Source of the DNA: a virus
Length of the DNA: 64,000 nucleotides
IMG/VR virus record: IMGVR_UViG_3300017917_001151
Location: 1 to 64,000 of that record
Direction: 5' to 3' (one strand)
Both the position numbers and the translations under genes were made by a program. The notes beneath the pieces are model-generated. The model made no database searches. It was not told where the DNA came from and saw only the letters and a program-made list of their open reading frames with translations. Shown piece by piece: positions 1 to 8,111 of this stretch (positions are counted from its first letter, which is position 1; each line of letters opens with the position of its first letter).

Positions 1-1
1 C

Positions 2-358
2 TTTAATGCTAGAGAAATAGAAAATTTTGTAAAAGAGGGGGTGATTGAAACCAGTCCTCTAGCATATATGCGCGGCAGAACTTTTAAAAATGCGGTCATT
101 ATTGCAGATGAAATGCAAAACGCCACACCGTCACAGATGAAAATGCTGTTGACCCGTCTAGGGCAGGGCAGCAAAATGGTTGTTACTGGGGACTTACAAC
201 AGGCCGATCGACCCAGCAACAACGGTTTGTTAGAGTTCTTACAACTCTACAATAATTTTGAAAACCATAGATATGTCGATCTAGTTAAATTCGACGTACA
301 AGATGTAGAGCGCCACGAGGCGGTAAAGGAGATCTTAGCGATTTACGGTGACACTTAA
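2..358 (+). CDS. phoH: PhoH-like P-loop ATPase, C-terminal part (5' end outside window)
   Basis: The frame is open from the left edge, so the true start lies outside the window and the apparent GTG start at 41 is internal. The visible part is the C-terminal half of a PhoH-family P-loop NTPase. It carries a Walker B-type stretch (VIIADEMQN), then TPSQMKMLLTRLG and a VVTGDLQQ motif, all typical of the family. PhoH proteins are very common in T4-like marine phages and are linked to phosphate stress or RNA metabolism in bacteria; the phage role is not settled. Its stop overlaps the 3' end of the convergent gene on the minus strand. Confidence 0.93.
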   Translation, partial: FNAREIENFVKEGVIETSPLAYMRGRTFKNAVIIADEMQNATPSQMKMLLTRLGQGSKMVVTGDLQQADRPSNNGLLEFLQLYNNFENHRYVDLVKFDVQDVERHEAVKEILAIYGDT

Positions 359-597
359 TCCTTAGGGAGATAGGGGGTCAACCGATCCCCTAATACCCTT
401 TTATAAAATTCTAACATGTCGTCGTAGCCTGCTTCTTTATTGAGGCCGTTTACTACACATTTCTTTTCCTTAAAGTCTAAAATGACTTTAGCGGATTGAA
501 TATGTTTCATTCTGATATTATTTTTAAATTCTGTTACCTCGTCCCACATACCGTTAGGCTTCTTAACATAGGTAACAATCATATAACGTTCACTCAT
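355..597 (-). CDS. Conserved small phage protein, unknown function
   Basis: An 80-residue soluble protein with no catalytic motif that I recognise. The overall pattern (N-terminal RYMIVTYVKKPNG, then a VILDFKEKKCVVNG beta-hairpin-like stretch and a helical LEFYKRVLGD tail) resembles small proteins seen beside phoH and dCMP deaminase in marine T4-like phages (from memory). It starts 8 nt inside the end of the upstream deaminase gene, so the two are probably translationally coupled. Confidence 0.75.
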   Translation of the reverse strand: MSERYMIVTYVKKPNGMWDEVTEFKNNIRMKHIQSAKVILDFKEKKCVVNGLNKEAGYDDMLEFYKRVLGDRLTPYLPKD

Positions 598-1108
598 CTA
601 ATTTCTCCACAGTAATTCCAGATTTTTCAAGAAACTTAATACCTTCGTCGCTTCTATAACTATTTCTATAGAACACGCTATTAATTCCAGTTTGGTAAAT
701 TAACTTAGCACAATCTAGGCAAGGGCTGTGCGTAACAAACAACGTAGCACCATTTCCGCTTTCTGTACTCTTTGCTAATTTAGCGATAGCATTTGTTTCG
801 GCATGTAATACTTCTGGTTTAGTTTTTAAACGATATCTGCCTTCTATAACATTTCCGTTGGCATCTTGATAATGTCCAACGTGAGGCCATCCTTCTTCGA
901 TCTCTTCCGGACTTAACCAACCTCCTGCTGAGCACCATTCATAATCTTCACAGTTATTATCCCAACCAGCGGGCATACCGTTATAGCCAATACTAATGAT
1001 ACGATCGTCTTTGACTACGATAGCACCTACATGAAGTCTACGAGCGTGACTAAGTTCCGCAAATGTTTCTGCGGTTTTCATATAAGCGTTTTTAAGTTTT
1101 TGTTTCAT
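590..1108 (-). CDS. cd: Deoxycytidylate (dCMP) deaminase
   Basis: A zinc-dependent dCMP deaminase of the T4 cd type, which converts dCMP to dUMP for dTMP synthesis. The 172 residues carry the deaminase signature: His102-Ala-Glu104 (zinc ligand and proton shuttle) and Cys130-x-x-Cys133 (PCLDC). The insert at about residues 50-95 with extra Cys and His is usual in T4-like dCMP deaminases and may bind a second, structural zinc. ThyX elsewhere in the window uses the dUMP it supplies. The start overlaps the end of the upstream DUF2452-like gene by 17 nt. Confidence 0.95.
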   Translation of the reverse strand: MKQKLKNAYMKTAETFAELSHARRLHVGAIVVKDDRIISIGYNGMPAGWDNNCEDYEWCSAGGWLSPEEIEEGWPHVGHYQDANGNVIEGRYRLKTKPEVLHAETNAIAKLAKSTESGNGATLFVTHSPCLDCAKLIYQTGINSVFYRNSYRSDEGIKFLEKSGITVEKLDE

Positions 1109-1595
1109 CTAAAGGATTTCCTTCTGGATCAACTTCTAACCAAGTATGATCGCCCATATATTTTACTCTAACTTGATATACATAATCTTCTGGAGCTCCG
1201 GTAGTCCAATCATTAGGACCATTATGTACTAATAGTGTCTTTTCTTTTCGCTTATCCCATACTAACCAATAACATTGTCCCATAACAACCTGAAACTGAT
1301 ATTCGGCTGCATGTACAGCATCGGTTACATCTAATCTACGTTTGATAGATTCTGCTTGTTTCTGTAAAACAGAAACTAACTCCATAATTCTATTGTATTC
1401 TTGCTGAGCATACATCCTAGCATGATTGATCATTATGTCTTTCTGTTTTTCAACAGGAATGAGATCAAAACTAGGAGCTCCTACTTCTGTAGGATAAGGC
1501 GTAATGTTTTTATTGAAAAATGCTACGAGACTATCATCTATCTTAGCATCGTAGCTGTCTTTTCCTTTAGCAACATTAGAACGATTATCTGACAT
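1092..1595 (-). CDS. DUF2452-like protein (C1orf50 family pattern), unknown function
   Basis: A 167-residue protein whose layout matches DUF2452, the family of human C1orf50. It has an acidic N-terminus, a central helical segment (MYAQQEYNRIMELVSVLQKQ), then a C-terminal beta-rich part with the successive elements YWLVWDKR, LLVHNGPNDW and HTWLEVDPEG. The family is widespread but functionally uncharacterised. The gene sits between dCMP deaminase and the clamp loader on the minus strand and overlaps the clamp loader start by 11 nt. Assignment is from pattern memory, not from a search. Confidence 0.7.
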   Translation of the reverse strand: MSDNRSNVAKGKDSYDAKIDDSLVAFFNKNITPYPTEVGAPSFDLIPVEKQKDIMINHARMYAQQEYNRIMELVSVLQKQAESIKRRLDVTDAVHAAEYQFQVVMGQCYWLVWDKRKEKTLLVHNGPNDWTTGAPEDYVYQVRVKYMGDHTWLEVDPEGNPLDETKT

Positions 1596-2508
1596 TTAGT
1601 TTAGATAGTTTGACCAATGTTGCTGATAGATTGATCTCTGGATCTACAATCAGTGCATGATCTACTAAACCTTGTTTGATAATTAGGATAGCTTTGTCTT
1701 GATTTTCTTCTGAACCAAAGATTTCTAAGTTATTGTATAACCATACAAACACTTCTTCCATTTCTTCTGCACGTAGTTTACCGCAGAGTAGTTTACGTGC
1801 TTCCGAGATTTTTCCAGCCTTGAAAAGTTCGACCATGTCAAACTTCCAGTCAGCTTCTCCGCTGTCGCCTTTGTTGGGTTGAGCTAGTTTTCCTTCTTGT
1901 ATGTTTTGCTGTACAAGATTGATACATTTACGAAGATCTGGATAAGTTACTTTAACGTAATTGTCTAACGTATCGAGATCAAAGTCTACACCTTCATCAA
2001 CAAGTATAGTGGCTACACGAGCAGTAAACTCTGTAATGTCGGTACGTTCAACGTGAAATCCTTGGCAACGACTGTGGATAGCAGGAATAATTCTATTAGG
2101 ATAGTTACAGGTTAGAATGAATCTAGCAGTGGCGTGATATTCTTCCATAACACCACGAAGTGCTGCCTGTGCGTTTGGTGATAGATAGTCTGCCTCGTCT
2201 AGTAGCACAACCTTAAACGGACCAAAAGGAATCATCTGCACAAAGTTTGTGATCTTATCACGAACATCGTCGACGGAGTTTGTTCGAGATGCGTTAATTT
2301 CTAACACATCATAGTCCTCGATACCTAGTTCGTGAATAAGAATTTTAGCAAGGGTAGTTTTACCGATGCCTGCACTACCACTTAAAAGCAGATGCGGAAT
2401 ACTTTTATCCTTGATCCAGGTCGCGATTTGTTTTCTTTGATGGTCGTCTCTAAACACATATCCATCTACAGACTTAGGACGATATTTTTCTACCCACAAT
2501 TCTTTCAT
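1585..2508 (-). CDS. 44: Sliding-clamp loader large subunit (gp44-like AAA+ ATPase)
   Basis: An AAA+ ATPase of the replication factor C/gp44 family, 307 residues (T4 gp44 is of similar size). Visible motifs are Walker A GSAGIGKT (44-51), Walker B LLDEAD (102-107), sensor 1 ILTCNYPNRI (about 131-140) and the SRC motif (146-148) that supplies the arginine finger. With a gp62-type partner, not seen here, it would load the gp45 clamp for DNA replication and late transcription. Its ATG overlaps the stop of the small membrane protein upstream. Confidence 0.95.
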   Translation of the reverse strand: MKELWVEKYRPKSVDGYVFRDDHQRKQIATWIKDKSIPHLLLSGSAGIGKTTLAKILIHELGIEDYDVLEINASRTNSVDDVRDKITNFVQMIPFGPFKVVLLDEADYLSPNAQAALRGVMEEYHATARFILTCNYPNRIIPAIHSRCQGFHVERTDITEFTARVATILVDEGVDFDLDTLDNYVKVTYPDLRKCINLVQQNIQEGKLAQPNKGDSGEADWKFDMVELFKAGKISEARKLLCGKLRAEEMEEVFVWLYNNLEIFGSEENQDKAILIIKQGLVDHALIVDPEINLSATLVKLSKLNVR

Positions 2509-2672
2509 ACAAGTTCCTCTACGATTCCTAAAATTTCTGCGACGATAAACAATGCTGCGGCCATGAACAAATCTCCAAAGCCTAGCATTAATGCAGCCGC
2601 AATTCTAAGACCGCTTTTAGCAAGACTGACATAAAAATGTCCTTTGCTGGTATCCTTAGGTTGTATTTCCAT
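2505..2672 (-). CDS. Small conserved membrane protein, 55 aa
   Basis: A 55-residue ORF that fills the gap between the clamp loader and the cytidylyltransferase. It begins MEIQPKDTSKGHFYVSLAKS and continues with a hydrophobic stretch of about 30 residues rich in Ala, Leu, Phe and Ile (one or two membrane segments), ending in an acidic tail. The stop overlaps the clamp-loader ATG and the start overlaps the upstream gene by 17 nt, which is the packing seen throughout this region. Function is unknown. A similar small protein next to gene 44 is, to my memory, common in marine T4-like phages. Confidence 0.72.
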   Translation of the reverse strand: MEIQPKDTSKGHFYVSLAKSGLRIAAALMLGFGDLFMAAALFIVAEILGIVEELV

Positions 2673-3102
2673 CTTTTAATCCCTTATTAATTTCAGCTGC
2701 AATAACTCGTTGTCGTAATTCGCTGGTTGAAAAATTGTGTTCTCGTTTATTAAAATAAAATTCAATACCGCGTTCAATACATTCCCAACGACCTGTAAAA
2801 TCTTCGTTTTCGTATTCCTGTCCTAGTATTCTAACATTAATAGGATAAGAAAGCAAGATGTTTACAAGATCCTGCTCCGTTTCGTAGACAAGAATTTCGT
2901 CAACATATCTACAGGCTTTGAGCTGTTCATATCTTTCGAAGATACTTTGAACCGGTTTATTTTTAATGCCCGGACGATCAATTGTGGGATCTGTTTGTAG
3001 TCCAACAATTAAATGATCGCATTGAGTTTTTGCTTCTTTGAGCATCATAATATGCCCAGCATGAAACAGATCAAAGGTAGAACAGGTAAATCCTACTTTC
3101 AT
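2656..3102 (-). CDS. Cytidylyltransferase-like nucleotidyltransferase (TagD/GCT type)
   Basis: A 148-residue protein of the HIGH-motif nucleotidyltransferase superfamily, closest to glycerol-3-phosphate cytidylyltransferase (TagD). It has the N-terminal GFTCSTFDLFHAGH with the HxGH catalytic motif at about residues 14-17, the RYEQL segment, and the C-terminal FSTSELRQRV that replaces ISTT...R. It would activate a sugar- or polyol-phosphate with CTP; the substrate cannot be read from sequence. Together with KdsA and the glycosyltransferase in this window it may point to surface-polymer chemistry. Confidence 0.85.
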   Translation of the reverse strand: MKVGFTCSTFDLFHAGHIMMLKEAKTQCDHLIVGLQTDPTIDRPGIKNKPVQSIFERYEQLKACRYVDEILVYETEQDLVNILLSYPINVRILGQEYENEDFTGRWECIERGIEFYFNKREHNFSTSELRQRVIAAEINKGLKDGNTT

Positions 3103-3470
3103 TTCTTCACCACAAATTCGTTTAGGTTAGGAGGAGTCCAGCCCAACGGCTTCAAGACCTTTCCGTCCTCACGCTTACGCACTTTGCCTGTTTCACTATC
3201 GATCTTGGCAAAGTTAGTACGCATAACTTCTTTCCAGCCGCCCTCGCCGTCAAAGCCTGCTGAATGAATAGCACCTACTGTAACAACGATAAAATCTAAC
3301 AAAGCATCTAATGTTTCTACTTGATCATTATTGTCGATAGCTACTTTTAATTCTTTCCATTCTTCTTCCATTAAATCAAGATACAATTTAAACTGTTCTT
3401 GATTGAAACTGTCAACACTTTGATCACACGCCCGCATGAATTTTTCTTGATCGCGAAAAGGATTCGTCAT
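3099..3470 (-). CDS. MazG/PRA-PH-like nucleotide pyrophosphohydrolase
   Basis: A 123-residue all-alpha NTP-PPase-type protein. The metal-binding signature is visible as an EEEWKEL helix (about residues 36-42) followed by an LDALLDFIVVTVG helix (about 57-69). A short C-terminal tail ends KPLGWTPP, as in phage phosphoribosyl-ATP-pyrophosphohydrolase-like proteins. Phage MazG-like enzymes hydrolyse NTPs or dNTPs, perhaps modified ones or alarmone-related nucleotides; the substrate here is unknown. Its stop overlaps the cytidylyltransferase start by 4 nt. Confidence 0.82.
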   Translation of the reverse strand: MTNPFRDQEKFMRACDQSVDSFNQEQFKLYLDLMEEEWKELKVAIDNNDQVETLDALLDFIVVTVGAIHSAGFDGEGGWKEVMRTNFAKIDSETGKVRKREDGKVLKPLGWTPPNLNEFVVKK

Positions 3471-3472
3471 AA

Positions 3473-3718
3473 TTATTCCTTAGATTTTAATATTCTGATA
3501 ATACGCTTTTGTTCTTGTTCTGTCAACCAGTCTTTTTCCAACTCTCCAAAATCTGGAGCATCGTTTAAGGCACGGTCAACAACTTCTTTGAGTAGATATA
3601 GTTCTTTTTTAAGTTCAAAGGCTGTGAACCCGTCCGTATAAGAACTAGAACAATTTCTGGAGAGGTTGTGTATTTGGGACGTAATTTCACCTACGTCCCA
3701 ATTCTTTTTGAAACCCAT
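3473..3718 (-). CDS. Conserved small phage protein, unknown function
   Basis: An 81-residue helical protein with DGFTAFELKKELYLLKEVVD in the middle and a C-terminal WLTEQEQKRIIRILK helix. I recognise the pattern as a conserved small gene beside the gp31/GroES-like gene of marine T4-like phages but know no function. It starts at the stop of the co-chaperonin gene (1-nt overlap), so it is probably co-translated. Confidence 0.75.
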   Translation of the reverse strand: MGFKKNWDVGEITSQIHNLSRNCSSSYTDGFTAFELKKELYLLKEVVDRALNDAPDFGELEKDWLTEQEQKRIIRILKSKE

Positions 3719-4116
3719 TACATGAAGTCTTCTGGTCTGATGTTTATACTAGAACCATTGGAGAATTCTTCTCCGATGTAAACATCATTTGGTCTTTGAT
3801 CTGTTACTGCTAGTACAGAAGCAACTTCTACCTTCTGCACTTCTTTGATGCTTTCGCCGTCATCGATTTTAATCTTACGAGTCCATCGACCGTGTTCAAT
3901 TAAAATCCATTGACCTACTCTAACATCTAATTCGCATTTGTCTCCAATTTTATAAACTTGAGCCCAGCGTGGTTTAACACCGTGTGCTTTTCCGTCATCA
4001 CTTTGAATAATAATGCCGCTAGATGTTTTTTGCTCGCCCATATCCATATTATAAACTAGGATATCTTTAGGCAGGGGACGAACCTGCATTTGTCGTGCTT
4101 CGAATTGTGTAGCCAT
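3718..4116 (-). CDS. 31: GroES/gp31-like co-chaperonin
   Basis: A 132-residue GroES-fold protein. It shows VRPLPKDILVYNMD at the N-terminus, the flexible mobile-loop region around EQKTSSGIIIQSDDG (about residues 29-43), and the beta-barrel VGQWILIEHG. The mobile loop ends in the hydrophobic GIII tripeptide that docks on GroEL. In T4, gp31 replaces GroES so the host chaperonin can fold the major capsid protein. The C-terminal extension past about residue 100 is longer than in cellular GroES. Confidence 0.9.
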   Translation of the reverse strand: MATQFEARQMQVRPLPKDILVYNMDMGEQKTSSGIIIQSDDGKAHGVKPRWAQVYKIGDKCELDVRVGQWILIEHGRWTRKIKIDDGESIKEVQKVEVASVLAVTDQRPNDVYIGEEFSNGSSINIRPEDFM

Positions 4117-4124
4117 TTAAGTCC

Positions 4125-4355
4125 TCACTTTTTATTGGCTCTTGTTGCTACTTCTTCTTGAAGTGCGTTAGGATTATTAGCATAGTAATCTGCTAATACC
4201 TGTTCTCGAGTGCGTACAATTTTGCCACCCTCGCCAATCTCGTCACCGCGAGCATTTACTTTCATATTTCCTACAGCTGGTGTTTTTTCAAAGCGTAGAC
4301 TCATTTTTTCCATGTCTACTTCTTTGCCACGCATACTTGTATATGTTCTTCCCAT
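4125..4355 (-). CDS. Conserved small phage protein, unknown function
   Basis: A 76-residue, charged, probably largely disordered protein (MGRTYTSMRGKEVDMEKMSL at the N-terminus, ending in a basic ATRANKK tail). No motif is recognised. It lies 8 nt upstream of the GroES-like gene and directly after the DnaE-like fragment, in the same minus-strand operon. Comparable small proteins are conserved in T4-like marine phages (from memory). Confidence 0.72.
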   Translation of the reverse strand: MGRTYTSMRGKEVDMEKMSLRFEKTPAVGNMKVNARGDEIGEGGKIVRTREQVLADYYANNPNALQEEVATRANKK

Positions 4356-4356
4356 T

Positions 4357-4818
4357 TTATATCTCCTTGAAGAATTCTTCTATTGGTAAGTTATATTTAA
4401 CACTATCTATCTTATGCACCCCTAATAAAAAGAGCACATAACTGGCCACGCTAGATCCTCGACCTACACCCCAAACTACGTTGTTAGCTCTAAGAGTATC
4501 TACAACATACTTCATCGCCCGCAGTACAGGAATCATATCATTTTTTCGATATAATTCTAATTCTGTAATCAAACGGTCATAATTTTCTTTAGGACATTGA
4601 TTTACCAAAAATCCCTCGATATCCATATTTTTGTATTCGTTGGGTATAAACCAATTTTCTTTATCTATGGTAGTTGGGGGGATTGGATAGTTGAGATGCT
4701 CTTTGTTTATTTGATCTATGTATTTCGATAGATCATCCGAGCAGAGGCAGTGATCTAGTATATCAGGACCGTGCCTGATGACACCTTCTACGAGTTGGTT
4801 TAGAGTGTTAGTCGACAT
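4357..4818 (-). CDS. DnaE-like fragment (DNA polymerase III alpha palm-type motif), function unknown
   Basis: A 153-residue protein. Its C-terminal half matches the start of the catalytic region of bacterial DNA polymerase III alpha: VVWGVGRGSSVASYVLFLLG, then DSVKYNLPIEEFF. This parallels the GPGRGSaAGSLVaY...DPlkYnLlFERF motif of DnaE. Cellular DnaE is over 1100 residues, so only a small part is present and the palm aspartates that follow in DnaE are absent. It cannot be a polymerase by itself. It may be a decoy, a replisome-binding protein or a stable relic. It overlaps the next gene upstream by 11 nt. Confidence 0.7.
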   Translation of the reverse strand: MSTNTLNQLVEGVIRHGPDILDHCLCSDDLSKYIDQINKEHLNYPIPPTTIDKENWFIPNEYKNMDIEGFLVNQCPKENYDRLITELELYRKNDMIPVLRAMKYVVDTLRANNVVWGVGRGSSVASYVLFLLGVHKIDSVKYNLPIEEFFKEI

Positions 4819-5038
4819 TGATCAATTGACCTAAATCATCATCTGCTTGTTTCAATTTCTGAGCGTGCCTCTTTGCGAGTTCTTCTCTATATATTGTAAT
4901 GACAGTTGACAACTGTGTCAAGAGATCTCTGCTGCCCAAACGTGCAGCAGCGTAATATTTTTTGTTCAATTCGATCAGTTTGTTTTCTACATCCTGATCT
5001 TTTAAATCGGATAAATCGCCGACTAGTGGATGAAACAT
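4808..5038 (-). CDS. Conserved small helical protein, unknown function
   Basis: A 76-residue helical protein with no recognised motif (central KLIELNKKYYAAARLGSRDL, then a long helix to AKRHAQKLKQADDDLGQL). It is encoded between the virion-protein block and the DnaE-like fragment; its start shares one base with the stop of the upstream structural gene. The position suggests a late or assembly-linked role, but nothing in the sequence proves it. Confidence 0.7.
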   Translation of the reverse strand: MFHPLVGDLSDLKDQDVENKLIELNKKYYAAARLGSRDLLTQLSTVITIYREELAKRHAQKLKQADDDLGQLINVD

Positions 5039-5619
5039 TAGCTAAATGTGCCTACGTAATTTAAAAATATAACATCTGCATTATGCTGCCAAACTTCGAT
5101 GATGATAGGATTGGTATCAGACGTTACTGTTAACGTTCCAGGAAATCCGGAAGATTTTTTAATAATTGTGCTACCTGTAGTAGTGAAAGTGATAGTTCTA
5201 GCAGTTCCGTCACCGTATAATTCTAATGTAGCTTTGCCAATTTGCCCCAACCCACTTGCGTCTGCTGCACCTGTTGGAAATTCTATAAAAGATAATGCGC
5301 AACTATTTCCAAACTTAATTATATGATACAATGCTTCTTTGAACGAAACTTCTTGTGTTGTATTTGTTATAGAACCACCGTAGTCTTTCTTTCTAAGATA
5401 AGCATCTTGTAGTGTAAGACTTCCTACAATATTATACAAAAAATCGTTGGATTGATCTGTTCTGGCTACATTATCTTGTAGATCTTCGATTTCAGTTTTG
5501 GCTGCTGAAAAGTTTGTTTTGATAGTATCAAAATTGTCACGGAATGTCTGCGTGTCGTTATCCTGCCCTGCTACAGGGAAGTTTTCATTGATTGCTGCGA
5601 AATTAATATTGCTGGTCAC
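5038..5619 (-). CDS. Putative virion structural protein with fibre-type N-terminal module
   Basis: A 193-residue protein that opens with a version of the module shared by the neighbouring fibre-like proteins (NENFPVAGQDNDTQTFRDNF, then DTIKTNFSAAKTEI). The rest is beta-rich and Gly/Thr-rich (about residues 110-193). No enzyme motif is seen. It overlaps the upstream Ig-like protein by 4 nt, so it belongs to the same late operon. A baseplate or tail-fibre accessory role is inferred from the shared module and the location. Confidence 0.75.
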   Translation of the reverse strand: MTSNINFAAINENFPVAGQDNDTQTFRDNFDTIKTNFSAAKTEIEDLQDNVARTDQSNDFLYNIVGSLTLQDAYLRKKDYGGSITNTTQEVSFKEALYHIIKFGNSCALSFIEFPTGAADASGLGQIGKATLELYGDGTARTITFTTTGSTIIKKSSGFPGTLTVTSDTNPIIIEVWQHNADVIFLNYVGTFS

Positions 5620-8099
5620 GGTAATTTTTCTCCACGTTGCGGAAATGCTAGATATTTATCCTCTATATTTCCTTCTATAATATCTATTATGTATCTGTCA
5701 GCTTCGAAGTCGATAGTTTTAAAATCAAATCCGCTGGCTTTAATTCTTGCCAATACATTAGCAGAATTAGATGGTTTACAGTAACATAATGGTAGTGCTT
5801 TGGTATATCCTGTTTCGTAGGCCGCTGTGTCTTGGATACTACGCATCCAAAGAGGTAAAAACTCTCTATCTCTATCGCCTACATCTTGTATTCTTTTCCT
5901 CATATTCTTGATAGAATTTGGGAATATTCTTTGATGGTCTGAATCACTAACAAATGGTATATCGCTGTCAACTTTGATGGCATCGTAGCTGATTAGGACT
6001 TTGCTATTAATGGTATCCGATAATTCTATAGTACTGCTAATAGATTTACCATTTTTTTCGTAGTCGTCGACAATATCTACATATATCACTTCATATACAG
6101 TTTCTTGTGTAATCGGATCTTTAGCTTCGGCTACTTTTAAATCTCCGAATTTTAATCTTTTGTTGTAATGATTTCTACTCATAGCCTGTACATATTTTAC
6201 AGCTTCAACACTTTCAATACCAGCAAATACTAATACCTTTAAGGATGTTTGAACCCCAAAACTTGGATCACCATATCTATACATATTTTCTGGTCTAAAA
6301 ATTGTAGAATCGGTTATAAAATTGTACCATGTCAATCTTTTGCTTTTTGTCTGGAATGCTTTTAGATATAAATTGGCAAAGGTCTTAGTACTATCGGCTA
6401 TAACTTTAAGATAAAATGTTTTATCTAATACCGAAAAGTTTACACTGTCTCTGGCTCTTATAGTAAAAGTAAAAGTTTTATCGAAAGTGGTTTCCCCGCC
6501 ATCGAACGTTGCATTAAAATTTCTAGAAGTTAATGAACTGTCTTCTGTGGAACTATTCGGTCCGTCGGCATCATATCTTTCGTAGAATCTAGTTAAACCT
6601 GGACCAGCATCATCTGCAAACTGTTTAACCTTTCCTTCTATAAGGCCTGTGGGATAAAATGTCAACCCTGGAGGCAATGATCCGTTGACGAACTCATAAC
6701 CGATCCTTCCGCCATAAAGAAGACTTTCAGCTTCTACATATTTTTGACTTGGTTGATTAGGTTTGATAGTGCCCAGATCACTATCGGAAATCCAATTTAC
6801 AGCACTTTCGATTTCACCAACGACTTCTACACTAAATGTCTTGTCTGCATAAGTCGTGCTTGAATACCAAAAACCTTCATCAGTTGGTACTCGATTTTTA
6901 TGGGCAACAGTACATATATAAACAACATCCTCAAACGTAACAGCATCATTGACGAAATAGTTGTCCGATGCATTCCAAGTTCCTTTATAGTTATATGCTG
7001 TATAGGCTAAAGATGCTGGAAAACTAGTTGCTCTAACAGTGAATGTATAATTTCTAGTAACCCTAGCTTGATAAGGAACCTTTCCTGCAACGTTACCTGT
7101 GATGGTATCTAACTCCATGCCCGGTGGAAGCTCACTAGGTGTTGCATCTGGATTTTGTTCTAGTAGAAAATATGTGATTGTTCCGGTAAGACTAGGCGGA
7201 TCATAGACATCTAAAAATATAGTTACATAGTTGTTGGCTCGGAATCGCCCTAGGTTGCTTTCAGTAATCCAAATAGGAATTCTATAACTAGAAGCATCTG
7301 CTTGGAATATGTTTGTGTCAACTTGAACAATACTGTTGTCTGCCTGTAAAAATTCTTCAGTAACTACATAAATCTTAAACAATCTATTTTCTGTATGTAT
7401 CCCATCAGTTACACCTACTACAAAGTTGTAAACTCTACTTAATCTTCTTGGAGTTCTGCTGGGTTCGTTATAATCATAGGTTACATCGTCGTAGTAAAAG
7501 GTGTCATAACCGTTTGATCTAGCTTCTATATAATCCAACGGAATAATGTCTAAGGGTGCTGTATCATAGCCGCCTGTGGTTTCTCTAGCATACTCTAGGG
7601 CAAAAATAGGATCAGTGAAACCGGAAATAACTCCAGTCTTACTTAGACTTAATCCAGGAGGAAGTAAACCGCCATTTGGTACTAGATAAAATTCTAACTT
7701 ATCACCTGCTATTAAGTCAGTATCATATGCTTCTAATTGAAAATTTACCTGAGCATTATCTAAAACAAAATATGCTTCGCCTTGACCTACATTTAAAAAA
7801 CCTTCTTTGGTTAACCATATAGGTGCATCGGTTCCGTCAACCCCGAGAATAAAAGTTCTATCTTCAATATCTCGTCCGTCATCTGCTCGAATTACAAATT
7901 TATTTTCTGTGTAAACTTTTACTTCTGTAGGAGAACCTTTAATAACACCGCTGGTTAATCTAAGTCCTCTAGGTAAATTTCCTGCTATTAACGAATAGGT
8001 TACTGGACCGACGTCGGAATTAGCCTCTAGGGGGATGTTTACTGTAATTCTTTCAGTAAGTAGACCTAATCTGCCTGCTGGTGTAATCCAGGTAATCAT
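5616..8099 (-). CDS. Large virion protein with putative Ig-like (He_PIG) repeats
   Basis: An 827-residue protein built from repeated Ig-like modules of the 'putative Ig' type. The marker motif recurs at least four times: NLPRGLRLTSGVIKGSP, GLLPPGLSLSKTGVISG, ELPPGMELDTITGNVAG and SLPPGLTFYPTGLIEGK. A C-terminal domain of about 250 residues has no recognised repeats. Such domains decorate tails and fibres and can bind carbohydrate surfaces. It begins 12 nt after the next structural gene and is clearly part of the late block. Whether it sits on the tail, baseplate or fibre cannot be told from sequence. Confidence 0.8.
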   Translation of the reverse strand: MITWITPAGRLGLLTERITVNIPLEANSDVGPVTYSLIAGNLPRGLRLTSGVIKGSPTEVKVYTENKFVIRADDGRDIEDRTFILGVDGTDAPIWLTKEGFLNVGQGEAYFVLDNAQVNFQLEAYDTDLIAGDKLEFYLVPNGGLLPPGLSLSKTGVISGFTDPIFALEYARETTGGYDTAPLDIIPLDYIEARSNGYDTFYYDDVTYDYNEPSRTPRRLSRVYNFVVGVTDGIHTENRLFKIYVVTEEFLQADNSIVQVDTNIFQADASSYRIPIWITESNLGRFRANNYVTIFLDVYDPPSLTGTITYFLLEQNPDATPSELPPGMELDTITGNVAGKVPYQARVTRNYTFTVRATSFPASLAYTAYNYKGTWNASDNYFVNDAVTFEDVVYICTVAHKNRVPTDEGFWYSSTTYADKTFSVEVVGEIESAVNWISDSDLGTIKPNQPSQKYVEAESLLYGGRIGYEFVNGSLPPGLTFYPTGLIEGKVKQFADDAGPGLTRFYERYDADGPNSSTEDSSLTSRNFNATFDGGETTFDKTFTFTIRARDSVNFSVLDKTFYLKVIADSTKTFANLYLKAFQTKSKRLTWYNFITDSTIFRPENMYRYGDPSFGVQTSLKVLVFAGIESVEAVKYVQAMSRNHYNKRLKFGDLKVAEAKDPITQETVYEVIYVDIVDDYEKNGKSISSTIELSDTINSKVLISYDAIKVDSDIPFVSDSDHQRIFPNSIKNMRKRIQDVGDRDREFLPLWMRSIQDTAAYETGYTKALPLCYCKPSNSANVLARIKASGFDFKTIDFEADRYIIDIIEGNIEDKYLAFPQRGEKLP

Positions 8100-8111
8100 C
8101 TGGGTCGCTCC

